Source: Gnetum montanum (lineage: Eukaryota > Streptophyta > Gnetopsida > Gnetales > Gnetaceae). Taken from it: a stretch of DNA of 64,000 bases. This document shows positions 36,264-47,828 of the stretch, piece by piece. The notes under the pieces are model-generated. The model made no database searches. It was not told the DNA's origin and was given only the letters and a program-made list of their open reading frames with translations. The position numbers and the translations under genes are program-made. The stretch's first letter is position 1, and each line of letters opens with the position of its first letter. The stretch is taken from assembly GCA_015680685.1 (NCBI GenBank), contig MNCI01004643.1:286263-350262 (forward strand). The letters are read 5' to 3'.

Positions 36264-38707
36264 AAAGGCACTCAAAGGTCTTTGATGCAAAGAATGAGGA
36301 TGTTGAAGATGCAAGACGATTAGTCAAAGTAGGTTATGAGGCCTAGAGAGGACTGCTAGGCTGAAAGAAAGGTCTTTTCCTTGATTGATTATTCGAACCA
36401 CTTGGTTGAAAAACTAGTTGTGAGTATACAACCCTTGTAGCATTTCGTTGTTACGATTGTGGAGGAATCTCACCTTGCATAGATGAAGCAAGAGGTAACT
36501 AGGTTGAAGGTGGGGGTGTATGTGTAGAGGAAAGTAGAGGATGATAAGGATATCGATATGGGTTCTCCCCTCAAGTAGATGGTGAATGTGTCCAGTGGTA
36601 CTTTGGAGGGTAATAGCGATGCTGGAATGATGCATGACTTACAGAACTTCTAGGGGAGATAGGCTATTGAACATAATACCCATATGGATCTGGTTGCCTA
36701 TAATGGTACTACTACCTTGATGGTGGCATTCCCCAAGATTGTGGTTGATACCACTATTGGTATTGTTCATAATCTTGTGGAGGAGTTCTGCTTGGGTAAT
36801 AAGCTTGTTGTTGCTAGTGGAACTATCTTGAACTACCTTGAGGGTAAGGCAATCATCTTGGAGCTTGCCTACATGCTAGGCAAGGATTCAATGTGTACAC
36901 TCTAGACTCTTGTAAGTGTGACACTATAGGAAAACATCCCTTTGGATGTGCGTATTGGAAAATGTCACATTTAGTTTCATCATCAAAGTCAAACTCCACA
37001 ACTTCTTCTACTACAACAGCTTTTGCCTTACCTTTTTGGTATGCACGTTCAGCTTCTTTTCACCTTCTACAATTACAATCACTATTTTCCTCTTTAGGTT
37101 CTTCAGCAATCTTCAAAGTGGTTTAAAATGTTTCATCCAAAGAGTCCCATAATTTGTCAACCTTGGCCAAAATATTAGAAATAGACTTTTGAATGGGAAA
37201 GGTCTTCATGTTCACCACTTCATCAAGTGGTGATTCCTCCTCGTCACAAAATCAAACCTCTCATTTTCTAATGGAAGGGTCCCTATTATACTCTTCAACA
37301 CTTTCCCTTTTTTGTAACTCATCTTCTTCTTTTGCTATCTACTTAAGTAGCCTTTTGATTTAATGAGCTCTCATTTCAAACAACCTTCCTTTAGCATACA
37401 TCCCAAGGGTTCTTCTAGTTTCTACTCTAAGCCCATCTATGATGTGGTGAAGTTGTTCCCTTTGAGAGTAACCAAGACTAGGGCATTAGTGTAGGAGTGA
37501 ATAGTATCAACCCATGGTAACATCCAGGGGTTCATGTGCTCCCTATTTATAGCCTTGGATTTTCCCTCTTAGATTAGACACTCTGGAGTACATGTGATAT
37601 TTTTCATTGAATAGTTTCAACATGGTACTCCATCTATGGATAAATTCCATCTCTAAAGACCAATACCAACTTTCAACTTCTTTGATGAGTGTACTTGGAA
37701 AAATCTTGAGTTTCTGCCACTCATTTTCTATGTTCTGTAAGGCACAGGCATCTTGAACAGCTTGTATATGTGTTTGCAAATTAAATTTTTATTCCCCTTT
37801 AAACCTCAAGATATTGTTTATGTGTAGGTGTTTGATTTGACTATCCTTCATATGCTTGGTTGGGATTTTCACTGCCTTCACAATGTTGAGCATACTTTGA
37901 GTTGGCAATAAAGGTTCATCATCATCAATGCGTCTATGATGTCGATGATGGTTTTGGCCACCCATTCAATTTTGATGGCCTTCACAGTCATTGTTGTTTC
38001 ACTGATCACCTTCATCATGGTTATTTCAATGATGGCTTCCATGAGAATTTTTAGATGAAGAGGAATGTTTAGAATCAGATAAAGAGGATGAAGAGGAAGG
38101 TGAACCACCACTACCACTACAGTGTCTACCACCACTCTTACACTTTCTATGTCACCATTGTTAGATCCCTTGTTATTGTAATGTTTACCTATGTCCCTAC
38201 CTTGGCTATCACTCTTTTTTGAATCCAATTTATGAATAGTGGATTGCAGGGTCAAGTTCACACCCTTACCATTAGTAGCAAGGGGTGGAGAATCTTCATG
38301 TCAAGAACCTTTAGTAGGAAGATCCTCACTGTCATCTTAATTTAGTAGGAACAAGGTATTGGTGTAATGTTTTCCCTTTGTACCTTCATGGAGTTTCTCC
38401 TGACATTGATCTCATTTACGTTGTGTTTTAGTGGGATAATAGTTTTGAGTGTCATATCCATCCACAACATATTCTTTGTGAAGATCTACTATGCCTAACT
38501 TCTTAAGGTTTTGAATAGCATCCTGGGCATAGATCGATTAAGGGGCAAGACAACCTTGCCCTTCATATCACGCCATCACAACTATTCATCTTGATGTAGG
38601 ATGAAGGTGAAGTTCAGCACAAACTCATTTGGATGAGTGTATACCACCTTGCATTCTTATGGGACCGGTGGTTTAGTATCCTTGTGCTTGCAAGAAGAAG
38701 AAGACAT
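36264..38707 (-). pseudogene. gag of element A
   Basis: Starts at the minus-strand ATG ending 38707 (MSSSS, as in B, C and F). The Gag core matches (NIENEWQKLKIFPSTLIKEV, STMLKLFNEKYHMYSRVS). The zinc knuckle is degenerate (CDIFQYAHPKGCF), and the Pro/Tyr-rich spacer follows toward 36300. Stops and frame changes throughout. Diverged from B, C, E and F but clearly the same family. Confidence 0.75.
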
Positions 38708-38843
38708 TTTGCAAAACAAAATAAAATTATCAGTGTGCTTTTATAATTCTATGTATAGGGGGAATGATATTAACCTTAAGGTTCATACAAAAATATTAAT
38801 GGTATTCACTTAGACCCAAATAATGTACATTCCACAAACATAG

Positions 38844-38861
38844 TTCCTAGCAACGACACCA
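38844..38861 (-). promoter_or_regulatory. Primer-binding site of element A
   Basis: Element strand TGGTGTCGTTGCTAGGAA resembles the tRNA-Asp 3'-end complement; decayed mainly by C-to-T and G-to-A changes. Confidence 0.7.
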
Positions 38862-38862
38862 A

Positions 38863-39801
38863 TGATGAGCAATGAGATACCCCTATGCCCAACCATACGA
38901 ATCACAAGTGTTCATGCACAATCCAATCAAATTTCATGGACTTTATCATTTCCAGTGCACTAGCCCTTTAGGAAGTAAATCTAGTCTTAAGGTCAATCAT
39001 TGTCTTCCCAATTACACATCTAAAGTTTGTTAGTATAGTTAAGTGTGTCTAAGGCATTTCATTTTTATCATTTTTATGTTTTATAGTTGGGTTCTTGAAA
39101 TGTAGATAAAAATAAATTTGATTAACTAATTTAAATTAACTAATTAACTAATCATTTAACTAATCCTAACATAAGTATCCATTCCCACTTTCCATACATG
39201 TCCTGAACCCACGTATCAGTTGCTAGGTGACCAAGCATTACAATATTGGCTGAACCAAACAATAATGCTACTAGGATTACTAAGCGAATACATGTTACAC
39301 TTGAAGTGGTCATACTTATGTGTGTAATCTATTTGGCTCAATTACGTCATTAATGTAATAACTAAAAAATAATTAATAACTAATTGAAAACATTTAATAA
39401 ATAACTGAAAGCATTAGATGCATAAATGAAATATCTAATCTACCCAAAGTGCTGCAAGGTTCATCAGAAAGCTCATCTTTATTGCCGCACACACTATCAT
39501 GCTCACGTACAACAATGCTTGAATAAAGATCCATACACTCAATGACTCCTACTATGAGCACTCGAAGGAAAAATTCTAACTTTCAAATTGAAAAAATGCA
39601 AGAGCTCCACTACAACTACAATCTTTACTTTCCATAAATGTAGCTGCACACACATATTTATAGCCAACTACAGACAGTACATCAATGGGGCCACGTTGAT
39701 GCATGATATGATGAATCAACTAGGCCTCGTCGACGAGGCACAGATGACGAGGCCATGTTGACGAGGTCTCGTCAACACAGCCGACAAAACACAACTCATC
39801 A
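38863..39801 (-). repeat. 5' LTR of element A
   Basis: TGATGAGCAATGAGATACC to ACAACTCATCA. TATA box TATAAATATG on the element strand (plus near 39653-39662). A perfect 16-bp palindrome GCCTCGTCGACGAGGC lies at 39724-39739 upstream of the TATA, flanked by partial copies. This differs in sequence from the GATATC palindromes of B-F but sits in the same place. Confidence 0.88.
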
Positions 39802-40039
39802 ATGATCCATTTTCAATCTCTTCTCAAATTTTGAAATTGTCTAGATGTGATGGAGGATTCCTTGATATTCATAGAATACTTATATTTTTTATTCATTGGA
39901 TTAACTTCTATGGATTTATGTAATTAAACTAACATTGAAGTTTTATTACAATTAAAGACACAAAGGATCTATTGGACAAATATTACATTTGTTTCATGAA
40001 AGTTAAATATTAAATCAACAAAGTAACCAATTAATATGG
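39802..40039. other. Right flank of element A
   Basis: AT-rich, no gene. The first five bases ATGAT could be a decayed copy of ACGGT at 11297-11301. Confidence 0.4.
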
Positions 40040-40720
40040 GATGCAACAAGAAAGATCGTTTAGACCTTTTGTTGCAGTATTATATTTTATATCAAATGTT
40101 AATATGGGATGGGCAACTAGAAAAATGTGATGCTTATCCTCAAGATCTCTTGAGCCATCTAGCCTACATGTGCATTTTGCTCTAGGAAGTCGCATCTATA
40201 TTAAACTTATTATCTTAAGATGGTTTAAACCTAAACAAAGCTTGCATGATTAATTTTATCTAGTTATCTCTTACGTATTCCAAATAAAACTTTTTCTTGT
40301 CTTTTACATTTAATCGTAGCTTCGTTAAAACTTGTTGTTGAACCAACTTTCAAATATGCTTTGGATTACTTCGTAACTCCTCCAATAAGATATCTCAAGT
40401 CTTCAACCATTGTATCCCTTGGAAATAGCATTCTTGTTTTTTTGTCTTTGAGAACTAATCTAGAAAATTTGATCTATTCTAGTTTTTAAGTATACGCAAT
40501 AAATTGAATAATAGATTTTGTTTCTAGAGGAAGTAGATTACACTATATTAGAAGAAAAACGTAGGGTGTTTGTACTTCCACCTTTAATTCATCAAGTAAA
40601 AATATTTTCTATACTCTTTCAATGACCTTTCAAGTTTTAGCACTAAGACCTAGTCCCCAAACTATGCATCCATATAACACAATAGGATAAATGGCTACAT
40701 GAAAAATTTATGTTCTAACA
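40040..40720 (-). mobile_element. LINE C-terminal remnant, copy 3 (longest)
   Basis: Minus-strand reading from about 40720 shows PIVLYGCIVWGLGLSAKT, the conserved plant-LINE motif after the RT core. About 500 bp later come KCTCRLDGSRDLEDKHHIFL (zinc ribbon, second Cys position altered) and the shared tail. Many stops. Homologous to the remnants at 2477 and 8930. No 5' part, poly(A) tail or target duplication seen. Confidence 0.65.
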
Positions 40721-41389
40721 TTCAAGGCCTAAATTCCTAGTACCTTACATTTAGTTGGAACTAAATTTAGCATCTCAGAATGCCAAGCTCATAAACCTAA
40801 ATGTCAATGTTTCGAAGTATCTGTATTGTGCATCTATAGTGGCTAAAGTGTATCTATGTGGTAGAGAGAGTGTTATGTAATATAATCTCGTTCAAGGTTT
40901 ATGAATAATTTTAGACTGTTATGAAGGTTGTCAATGGACATTGAGATGCCATGAAACTACATAAATTCAATGAAATTGGCAAAGGGTTTAGATATCTTCA
41001 ATTTCATTTATGAGTTTTACATACTCTTAACATTTATATGATTAGTTTAGGTACTTTTTCCATTTATGACAAAGTAATAGTTTGTATACCATTGAAATGT
41101 TGTCATTTTTATTATGAGTAATAGCCCAATTTTTACACCAATTTTGATTTTGGGTTGGTTTAGAATTTTTCCCTCATTGTGAATCAACCCTTCTATTTTA
41201 CCTGTGTAGTTTTATATTACTAGACAAAGATCATTATTTGGACTGATAGTCTTGACCAATTAAATGTACACCTTGGTTGTGTTCACATGATTTGCATCCT
41301 TCCATATTGAATTCAAAGCCTAGCACCAGTTGCCCATATATCAACCTAGAAGCATGGTCAAGCTCTAGTCAAGCAATCTGAATACCATC
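40721..41389. other. AT-rich non-coding DNA
   Basis: No gene or known element recognised; it may contain further LINE debris too decayed to read by eye. Confidence 0.4.
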
Positions 41390-42310
41390 TATAACGTGAT
41401 CCATGGGTTCTTGTGCTAAAGTCGATGTAGTGCAACCAACGTATTTTTAAAAATATTGCAAATGAGCATGGTCCCTGTGAGGACAAGAGACTTCAATAAT
41501 AAATAGTCCATTCATTTGATATCTCAACCGCTTCACGTACAGCAACGAGCTATGTTCGTTGGTTTATTTGTTCATTATTTTATACGCTTGCAAAGAGACC
41601 GACCGTGTATCTGTTCAAAGAATGAACTTCTCATGAACACATCGCTCAAAATTGTTGAATGACAACACCTCTGGAAATGTCTCATTACCAATCAAACAAT
41701 CAACACAAATACAAAGGCAATTACTACATGGTCATGCAGTCCCTGTGACTTTTCCACAGTCAAGCTACCTACCTGCCCGTGCGTGGAAAAGAGCTGTATT
41801 GATTTGATTTTTAATGAAACATATCGTCTTTACTGTCTCTCTCTTTCTCTTTCTGGGGTGTCAGACCCGAAAAGAATTTTTATTGAGATGTGAGTTGAAA
41901 ATGGGTGAGTTGAAAATGGGTGAGATCTCTCTTTCTCTTTCTGATCCGGTAGAAACTTGAATAGAATCGTCCATTCCATCATTTGAAATGTATTTGAACT
42001 ACTTAACTAATACCATGAATGAGAGCTTCCTCTGGCCATTCATTTCTAATACAATGAAATGAACAGGTGAAAGCTCCAATTAGAAACCATGTCACGAAGG
42101 AACCATGAAAAATTCTTGCTTAACGACAACTTCACAAATGCTCCATTGTCAACAAACCATCAGTACAAAATCTTGACGCAATTTTGTACTCGCTTTCTGA
42201 TATGATATCAAATACATAGTAATCGCTCACCTGATTGACTGTAGGATGCTACCGTGTATGGATGGATGGATTCACACCGTTACCCTTAACTTTGCAAGCA
42301 AGTCTTTAAG
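41390..42310 (+). repeat. Receptor-kinase upstream block, copy 2, without a gene
   Basis: Colinear with 1590-2150: the same anchors in the same order (GTGCAACCAA, AGTCAAGCTACCTACCT, ATGAAACATATCGTC, GAGAGC...CATTCATTTCT, GAAGGAACC, GGATGCTACCG, GGATGGATGGATTCACACC). It has an insert at about 41836-41980 with duplicated CT-rich strings and a doubled GAGTTGAAAATGGGT. No LRR or kinase sequence follows within the window. Confidence 0.6.
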
Positions 42311-42949
42311 CAAGAAAAGCTGAGTCAAAGTCAAGTAATCCAATACGTGCAGGTTGCAAACAAAATTTCATTTTTGGTGGTTTTGTGGTTTTGGCTTTTC
42401 GTTAAGGTTACAATTTTTAGGAAAGTTGTACTTTTACCAATGGCTTTAAGTAAATGGTAGGTTTGTAGCTTAAGAAATTACTAGGAGGAATTTTTGAGGC
42501 AAGGAAATTTAGGGTTGGTAGCACAACTTGTATTCACATAAGAAGATAGATATTTCCATGAATTTAGCCCTAATTCATAATTATCATCTTATCATTATTC
42601 TAAGAATGTAAAATTAGCAAGCTTGCTCAATGATAGTGATCATAGAACAAGCTTCTAGGAAGAGTGGTGTGGTCGAAGGCAAGGCATAACAATGCTGAAT
42701 ATAGCATCATAGGGATGCCTTTACAAGGGTTGTAACAAGATATCTATACCAAAACAACATGTAACACCTTTCCTACAATATTTGGGATTTTTACTATTCA
42801 ATCTATCTTGCTTCCAAGAGGAGGCATCTCCCTTTCCCCATGGTGTCATCAGCCATGGACTCTTCTACAAATCTTATAATAGAAATTAGGATTAATACCA
42901 TAAAAAAATGTTTACACTTATGAAGAGTAGAAATTTTAAAACTGTTTGC
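42311..42949. other. AT-rich non-coding DNA
   Basis: No gene recognised. Confidence 0.4.
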
Positions 42950-43400
42950 TATGTTTTTTTGTCTACAAAGGACCATACTCTTGTTTAAACTAGATCCAAG
43001 ATTGGTACTATAGAAATAGAAGAATATCTCTACCTAGGTGAGGAACTATTTCAATTTGATTTCTAGACTACTCATGATAGGGATTGGGTCCTTGTCAATG
43101 GTCTATGGTTCTTTGGAGCTATGGATCTTGCATTGACAAAGTGAGAACCAAGGATGCGATTCAACCCTAAGCTTTTCTAGAGGATTTTCATTTGGTTTAG
43201 GATCCTTAACTTTTCCATGGAATTACAGGAAATCTTCTTTTTGGAACAAATCACAATAGGATTTAGTGAATTAATCAAGCTTGACAAGATCATTGCTTCA
43301 CTATCTAGAATGGTCCTGGCTAAATTTTGTGTATGGATGCTATTCTAAAAAACATAAGAATTACAACAACTAAGGCTAAAGAGTAAATGGAGGTTCCTTA
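42950..43400 (+). pseudogene. DUF4283-like fragment (LINE ORF1-type debris)
   Basis: The frame through 43073 reads RDWVLVNGLWFFGAMDLALT, then EPRMRFNPKLF, IFIWFRILNFSMELQ, and ARVLVE-like AKFCVWM. This is the pattern of plant DUF4283 domains (GPWFF, LxLxxWxPxF, WVRLxNLP), which usually precede a zinc knuckle in LINE ORF1 or related proteins. Several stops. A weak PCSHYG string about 230 bp further on could be the start of the knuckle. Whether it belongs with the nearby LINE RT remnant, which lies on the other strand, is unclear. Confidence 0.55.
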
Positions 43401-45099
43401 TACTCCATGTTGAATATGAAAACCTCCCTTCAAACTAAAAGAAAAAAATGAAATGACTAATCGATAGGTTTTTTATGTAATTAGTCCAAAACCATGTTCT
43501 CACTATGGAAAATAGGACCATAATATTTCAAACTATTTAAAATGGTAGAAAGTTGCAAATATTTCCCATACTACACAATCAAATCTAAATCAAATCCAAC
43601 TGTACCCCTTATTGGTTTTGTTAAAAACTAGATCACATAAACTTTGTTTGTAAATTGTGACTATGAAAGGTTGAATTAACCAATTAAAGTTCAAAAGTGT
43701 CTATGAAGGACTTACTAATTCCTCATGCTACTTAGTTGTAGGAGAACTACTTTCATCCTCATCTAGAATAACAACCTTAACCTACATTGTCTAGGGAGTT
43801 TTGTACCTAGCCAAAAGCCCCCTGTTCTCTGGTACGGTATCTACAAGACATATAGATGCTTATCCAACCAGATTTTGTGGAAGTGGAAGCTTCTTCTATG
43901 ATGATTGTACCTATTAGATTAGCAAAAGAATATGTTATGTTCTTTCTTAAAGTGAAATGGATCATCGCTCATGCTTGCCTCATTCTTATTCAACTCACAA
44001 ACATCCAAATTGTAGTGTATAATGGGATGATTAGATATATTTTATATTCATCCCTCTTCCCAAGGTATCCATCACTCCCTTTCCAGCTAACCAAGGATCC
44101 AAACACTAGCAACACCTAGAGGATTATGAAAACATCCAAAGATATGATATTCTTATCCATAGGAAATCAAGTCATCTATAAAAAATTCTAGAAAGTTTGA
44201 GTAGTCTAAAAGAGAAATTCCCAAAATCTAAGCCAACATAGAAACAATGATGAAGTACAAGGATGTAGAACCATAATGAATTATGATTATTCCAATTGAG
44301 GCAATCTTCCATGGCACTATGCCTTCATGTCATATGATGTAACTTTATCACATTCTAGGATTGTGCCCTGATGTTATTTTTACTTGGCACATTGCCCAAG
44401 TTTCATAGCTATTATTTTATCTCATGGATCTCTTCTATGAGGTTCAAGTACTACTTGATTTATTTTAAAAGGGTCTTTTTGCCTATATTTCTTTTGAGAA
44501 TTAATATACATATCTCAAACTCCTATAAAAAATGAATATATAATTGGCTACATAAGTTCTCATGGCCATATGTCTCTAACAGGTGGTAAAGGTTGATTGA
44601 TCTACAACCTTTTTATATTTTCTGTAGTCATTTCTTTTCATGTTTTTTATATCTTTCTTGCATTAAATTTCTTGAAACTATGATGTGGCAACATTTTCTG
44701 AGAGGTTCATAATCTCATTTTCTTTGAACATGACTAAACCATATAAGATGTTATTCTTAGAACTTATCTATAATAAAAACCAAACTCTTTCTTCAATATA
44801 TTATAATATTTATTTAGTCTCGTAACATGTAACATTATCTAAATATCTGTATTTTTGGCACACTAATTTATTGCTTATGTTGAATTTTTACAGTCTAATA
44901 TTAAACATCATATAAAATAAAATAAAATGGTGATTTTTCTCATCAAAAAAGTGGCAGCCAAATCTAGATTTCATTTTATGGAATGAGAAAGGAGTATTGC
45001 TAAATAAAAATATACTTTCAATTTTATAAAATATTAAGCTTAATGAATATCTTATAAAATTTTCCTTTTGATTTCTTTGGAATTATTTTCTCACATAAT
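43401..45099. other. AT-rich DNA between DUF4283 debris and element E
   Basis: No supported gene. The open frame 43856-44119 shows no family motif and may continue the DUF4283-type debris. ATAAT at 45095-45099 would be the left target duplication of E; its partner lies outside the window. Confidence 0.4.
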
Positions 45100-45941
45100 T
45101 GATGAGCGACGAGGTATCCCTACGCTCAACCATATGAATACGAGTGTCCACGCATGATTCAGTTGAATTCCAAGGACAAAGTTCTTATGCACCTTTATAG
45201 AACAAGGATGGGTTAGTTAATCATTGTCTTCCCAAGCTCACCTGTATAGCACAATTGTATGGTTAAGTAAACTTGAGGTATATGATTTTTATATATTTTT
45301 ATGTTTGATGTCGTGGTGCTAAAAAGGGAAAAGTGAAATAATTAAGTAACTAATTTAATTTAACTAATCAACTATGCTCTAACTAGTCCTAACACCAGCA
45401 TTCGTTCCCACTTTCCATACACATCATGAACTAGTATAGCACTACTAGGATTACCAAATGCTAATTGTTACTAGGTTACCAAGTGTTCCACACATGCTCA
45501 AAGTGGTCGTACTGAGTGTGCTTACTTGGGAGAATTAACAGGGTGAGAGAGAGAACATTAATTAACAACAGAAAGCATTAAATAACTGTAAATAACATGA
45601 AGGGTAAGAGATAATCTATTTTGAATACTGCAAGGGTTATCACAAAGTTCATCTTTATTTTTGGCCACATGGTGTCCTCAGGTACACAATGCTCAAATAA
45701 AGATCTTTTCGCTTTATGACTCCTACTGTGGACACTTAGAAATAATTCTAACTCTGAGAAGGAAAAAGTTCAAGAGTTTGGGTAAGGGAATAAGAGACTA
45801 AATTAACCTATTCCCAAACCAAGTGTGTCTGCCTCTTATTTATAGGCGATGAGATAGGCTCTAAGATCGGATGTCTGATGTTTCTTGGCAATCCTTGATA
45901 TCGCAGATGCGATATCGTGGCCCTAATAGCACAGTTCATCA
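45100..45941 (-). repeat. 3' LTR of element E
   Basis: TGATGAGCGACGAGG to CACAGTTCATCA, directly followed by the polypurine tract (CCCCCACGAC on the plus strand). One GATATC palindrome (GATATCGCAGATGCGATATC, near 45892-45911) lies upstream of the TATA box on the element strand. Confidence 0.88.
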
Positions 45942-47828
45942 TACCCCCACGACTAAATGAAAACTCGTCCTCGAGTTTCTTACAAAATATTGGGAAGGTA
46001 TGGGATTATTGACTAAATGACAACTGATGGTGACATGGGTGACAAACTCAAAGTGCCCAGTGAACAGATCAACAAACATATTACAGCATTGGTTTTCATA
46101 ACCATTATAGTCAACACTGTACATAGATGACATCCAGACCCTCATCCAACAGCTTGAAGAGAATGAGAGAGAAGAAAGAGAATGAGGTGTGTTGCTGCTA
46201 ATGTCAGAAATGTGCACTCCATTGTTTATCCATAGCCACATGATGCAGCGTGTTCCTTGCATAATTTCTCCCACTCCAGTCCATCCTAAGTGATCCCTCC
46301 TATCCCAATCCATTGTTCATATGGTTTCCATCTACAAACACAACACAATTATGAATTAGCAAGGATAGATAAGATACAATGTAGTTGATACCTTGCCCTG
46401 ATATGAAGTACCTTGGCTGGGTTATGGGTATGGAAGATACTGGGTTAGAGGTTATTAACTAATAACTACCCAAGGTGTAGGGGTGAGATAGGTAATAGAA
46501 TGGAAAAATTTATGATAGGGCCCCCACAACTAAGAGTGAACCTCCGGTAGCAATAGGGTGAAAAAATTGAAGGAACAAGAAAGATAAGAGAAATAACAAT
46601 GGTGAAGCCAATAAAATGGATGTCATGGATGGGGATGAAACGAGAAATGGTTGATTAACAAGAATTTTTAAGGGAAAGAACTTAACAATTGTACCATAAA
46701 GGAATGTCAATGGATCCTCCCCAAAGCAGGCTCATGCCTTTTATGCCCTGACAGACCCACAAACTAAAGAATCCATAGGCTCTAGGAATGACGTATGGAA
46801 CAATGGTTAAGAACTTACCCACAAGAAGTTACCAAAGACAAACAATGCCTCAACCAAGATATAGACTGATCATAAAATTGGCAATGAGGTGGAATATGGG
46901 AAGAAATATGGAAGGAGAGGAGAAAATGGAATGGAATCCCAAGAGCAAGGTTTTGTAAAGTCCCTTGTATATTATATGGTTATGGTGACTGAATAGAATT
47001 TATTCCAAATCCAGATTCAAATAAACCACATTCAGTGACCTTGCATCAACACATTTGACCAATCTGTCCTCTTGAAGCAACAAGAATGTATTCATAGAGT
47101 CACCACCATTCCAAGGAGAGAAAGATAGAAAAGCAGGAAGCGAGAAAGGGCCTTAGTTAGAGGGAACCTTCAGGCATGGGTAACATGTCTTTCCAGTGCC
47201 ATAACCAGTGTTTGTACCCCATATTTCGTTATTATGTCTAAGGGGTGTGCTTTGAATTCTCACCAATTTTTTTTTTTTGATGTGAGAACCACATCATGCA
47301 AAGACTTATTTAATTCATTCGACTTCCTGATGTTTGATCAACTGTGGAATGGTGGAAAACCCATGAAAAGCATCCAAGTTTCCAAGAGAATAGCTAGCAC
47401 AAGTGCGTTGAATCCCCTTGAAGTTACATCCTTTTCAACCATTGAGTTCTTCCTTAGTTTGAAGAATACCTAGCCACCAATTCATTAATAAGTTCATTTA
47501 GAAAAAGGACAGTACAGTCCCAAAGCCAAGAGAGACCATAGAGTTGAATGGATGAATGGACGACGTGGACTCATTGCTTGTTTTATCAAAAGAACCATAT
47601 CTTGGTATCAACATTGAAAGTCAAAAGTAAAAACCAAACATTAGCAATCAACACAATTATAGTACAATCCACCATCATGAGCACTTATTGTATGACGAAT
47701 GAAAGTGAATCAAACAAAGAAATAGTAAAAAATGTGAACGATGGTGTAAAAAAAAATAATTAAAATTAGAAATATGTGTAAAAAATGTATGAAACAAAAA
47801 TACAAAAAGAGCTGATGGTTTAGAATGG
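45942..47828 (-). other. Polypurine tract and 3' non-coding region of element E
   Basis: Begins with the T-rich box and GTGGGGGTA tract on the element strand, then 1.8 kb with no supported ORF. Landmarks shared with B and C include the purine-rich run near 46150-46185, GGATCCTCCCCAAAGCAGG near 46711, and a T-run near 47267. The short frame 46510-46710 is not conserved. Confidence 0.7.

Larger units (their letters stand above)
11302..39801 (-). mobile_element. Element A: old Athila-like Ty3/gypsy LTR retrotransposon, split by three insertions
   Basis: LTRs lie at 11302-12226 (3') and 38863-39801 (5'). Primer site after the 5' LTR matches tRNA-Asp. Internal order on the minus strand is gag, protease, RT, RNase H, integrase, then an extra ORF and polypurine tract: Ty3/gypsy order, no chromodomain seen, Athila-like because of the tRNA-Asp primer and the post-pol ORF. 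Elements B, C and D interrupt it. Without them it would be about 13.3 kb. Its reading frames carry indels as well as stops, unlike E and G, which fits its position as the host and oldest element of this nest. Perfect target duplications are not preserved. Confidence 0.85.

Noticed and set aside
43856-44119. 87-aa open frame on the plus strand
   Set aside because: No recognisable domain and no conservation evidence; lies in transposon debris.
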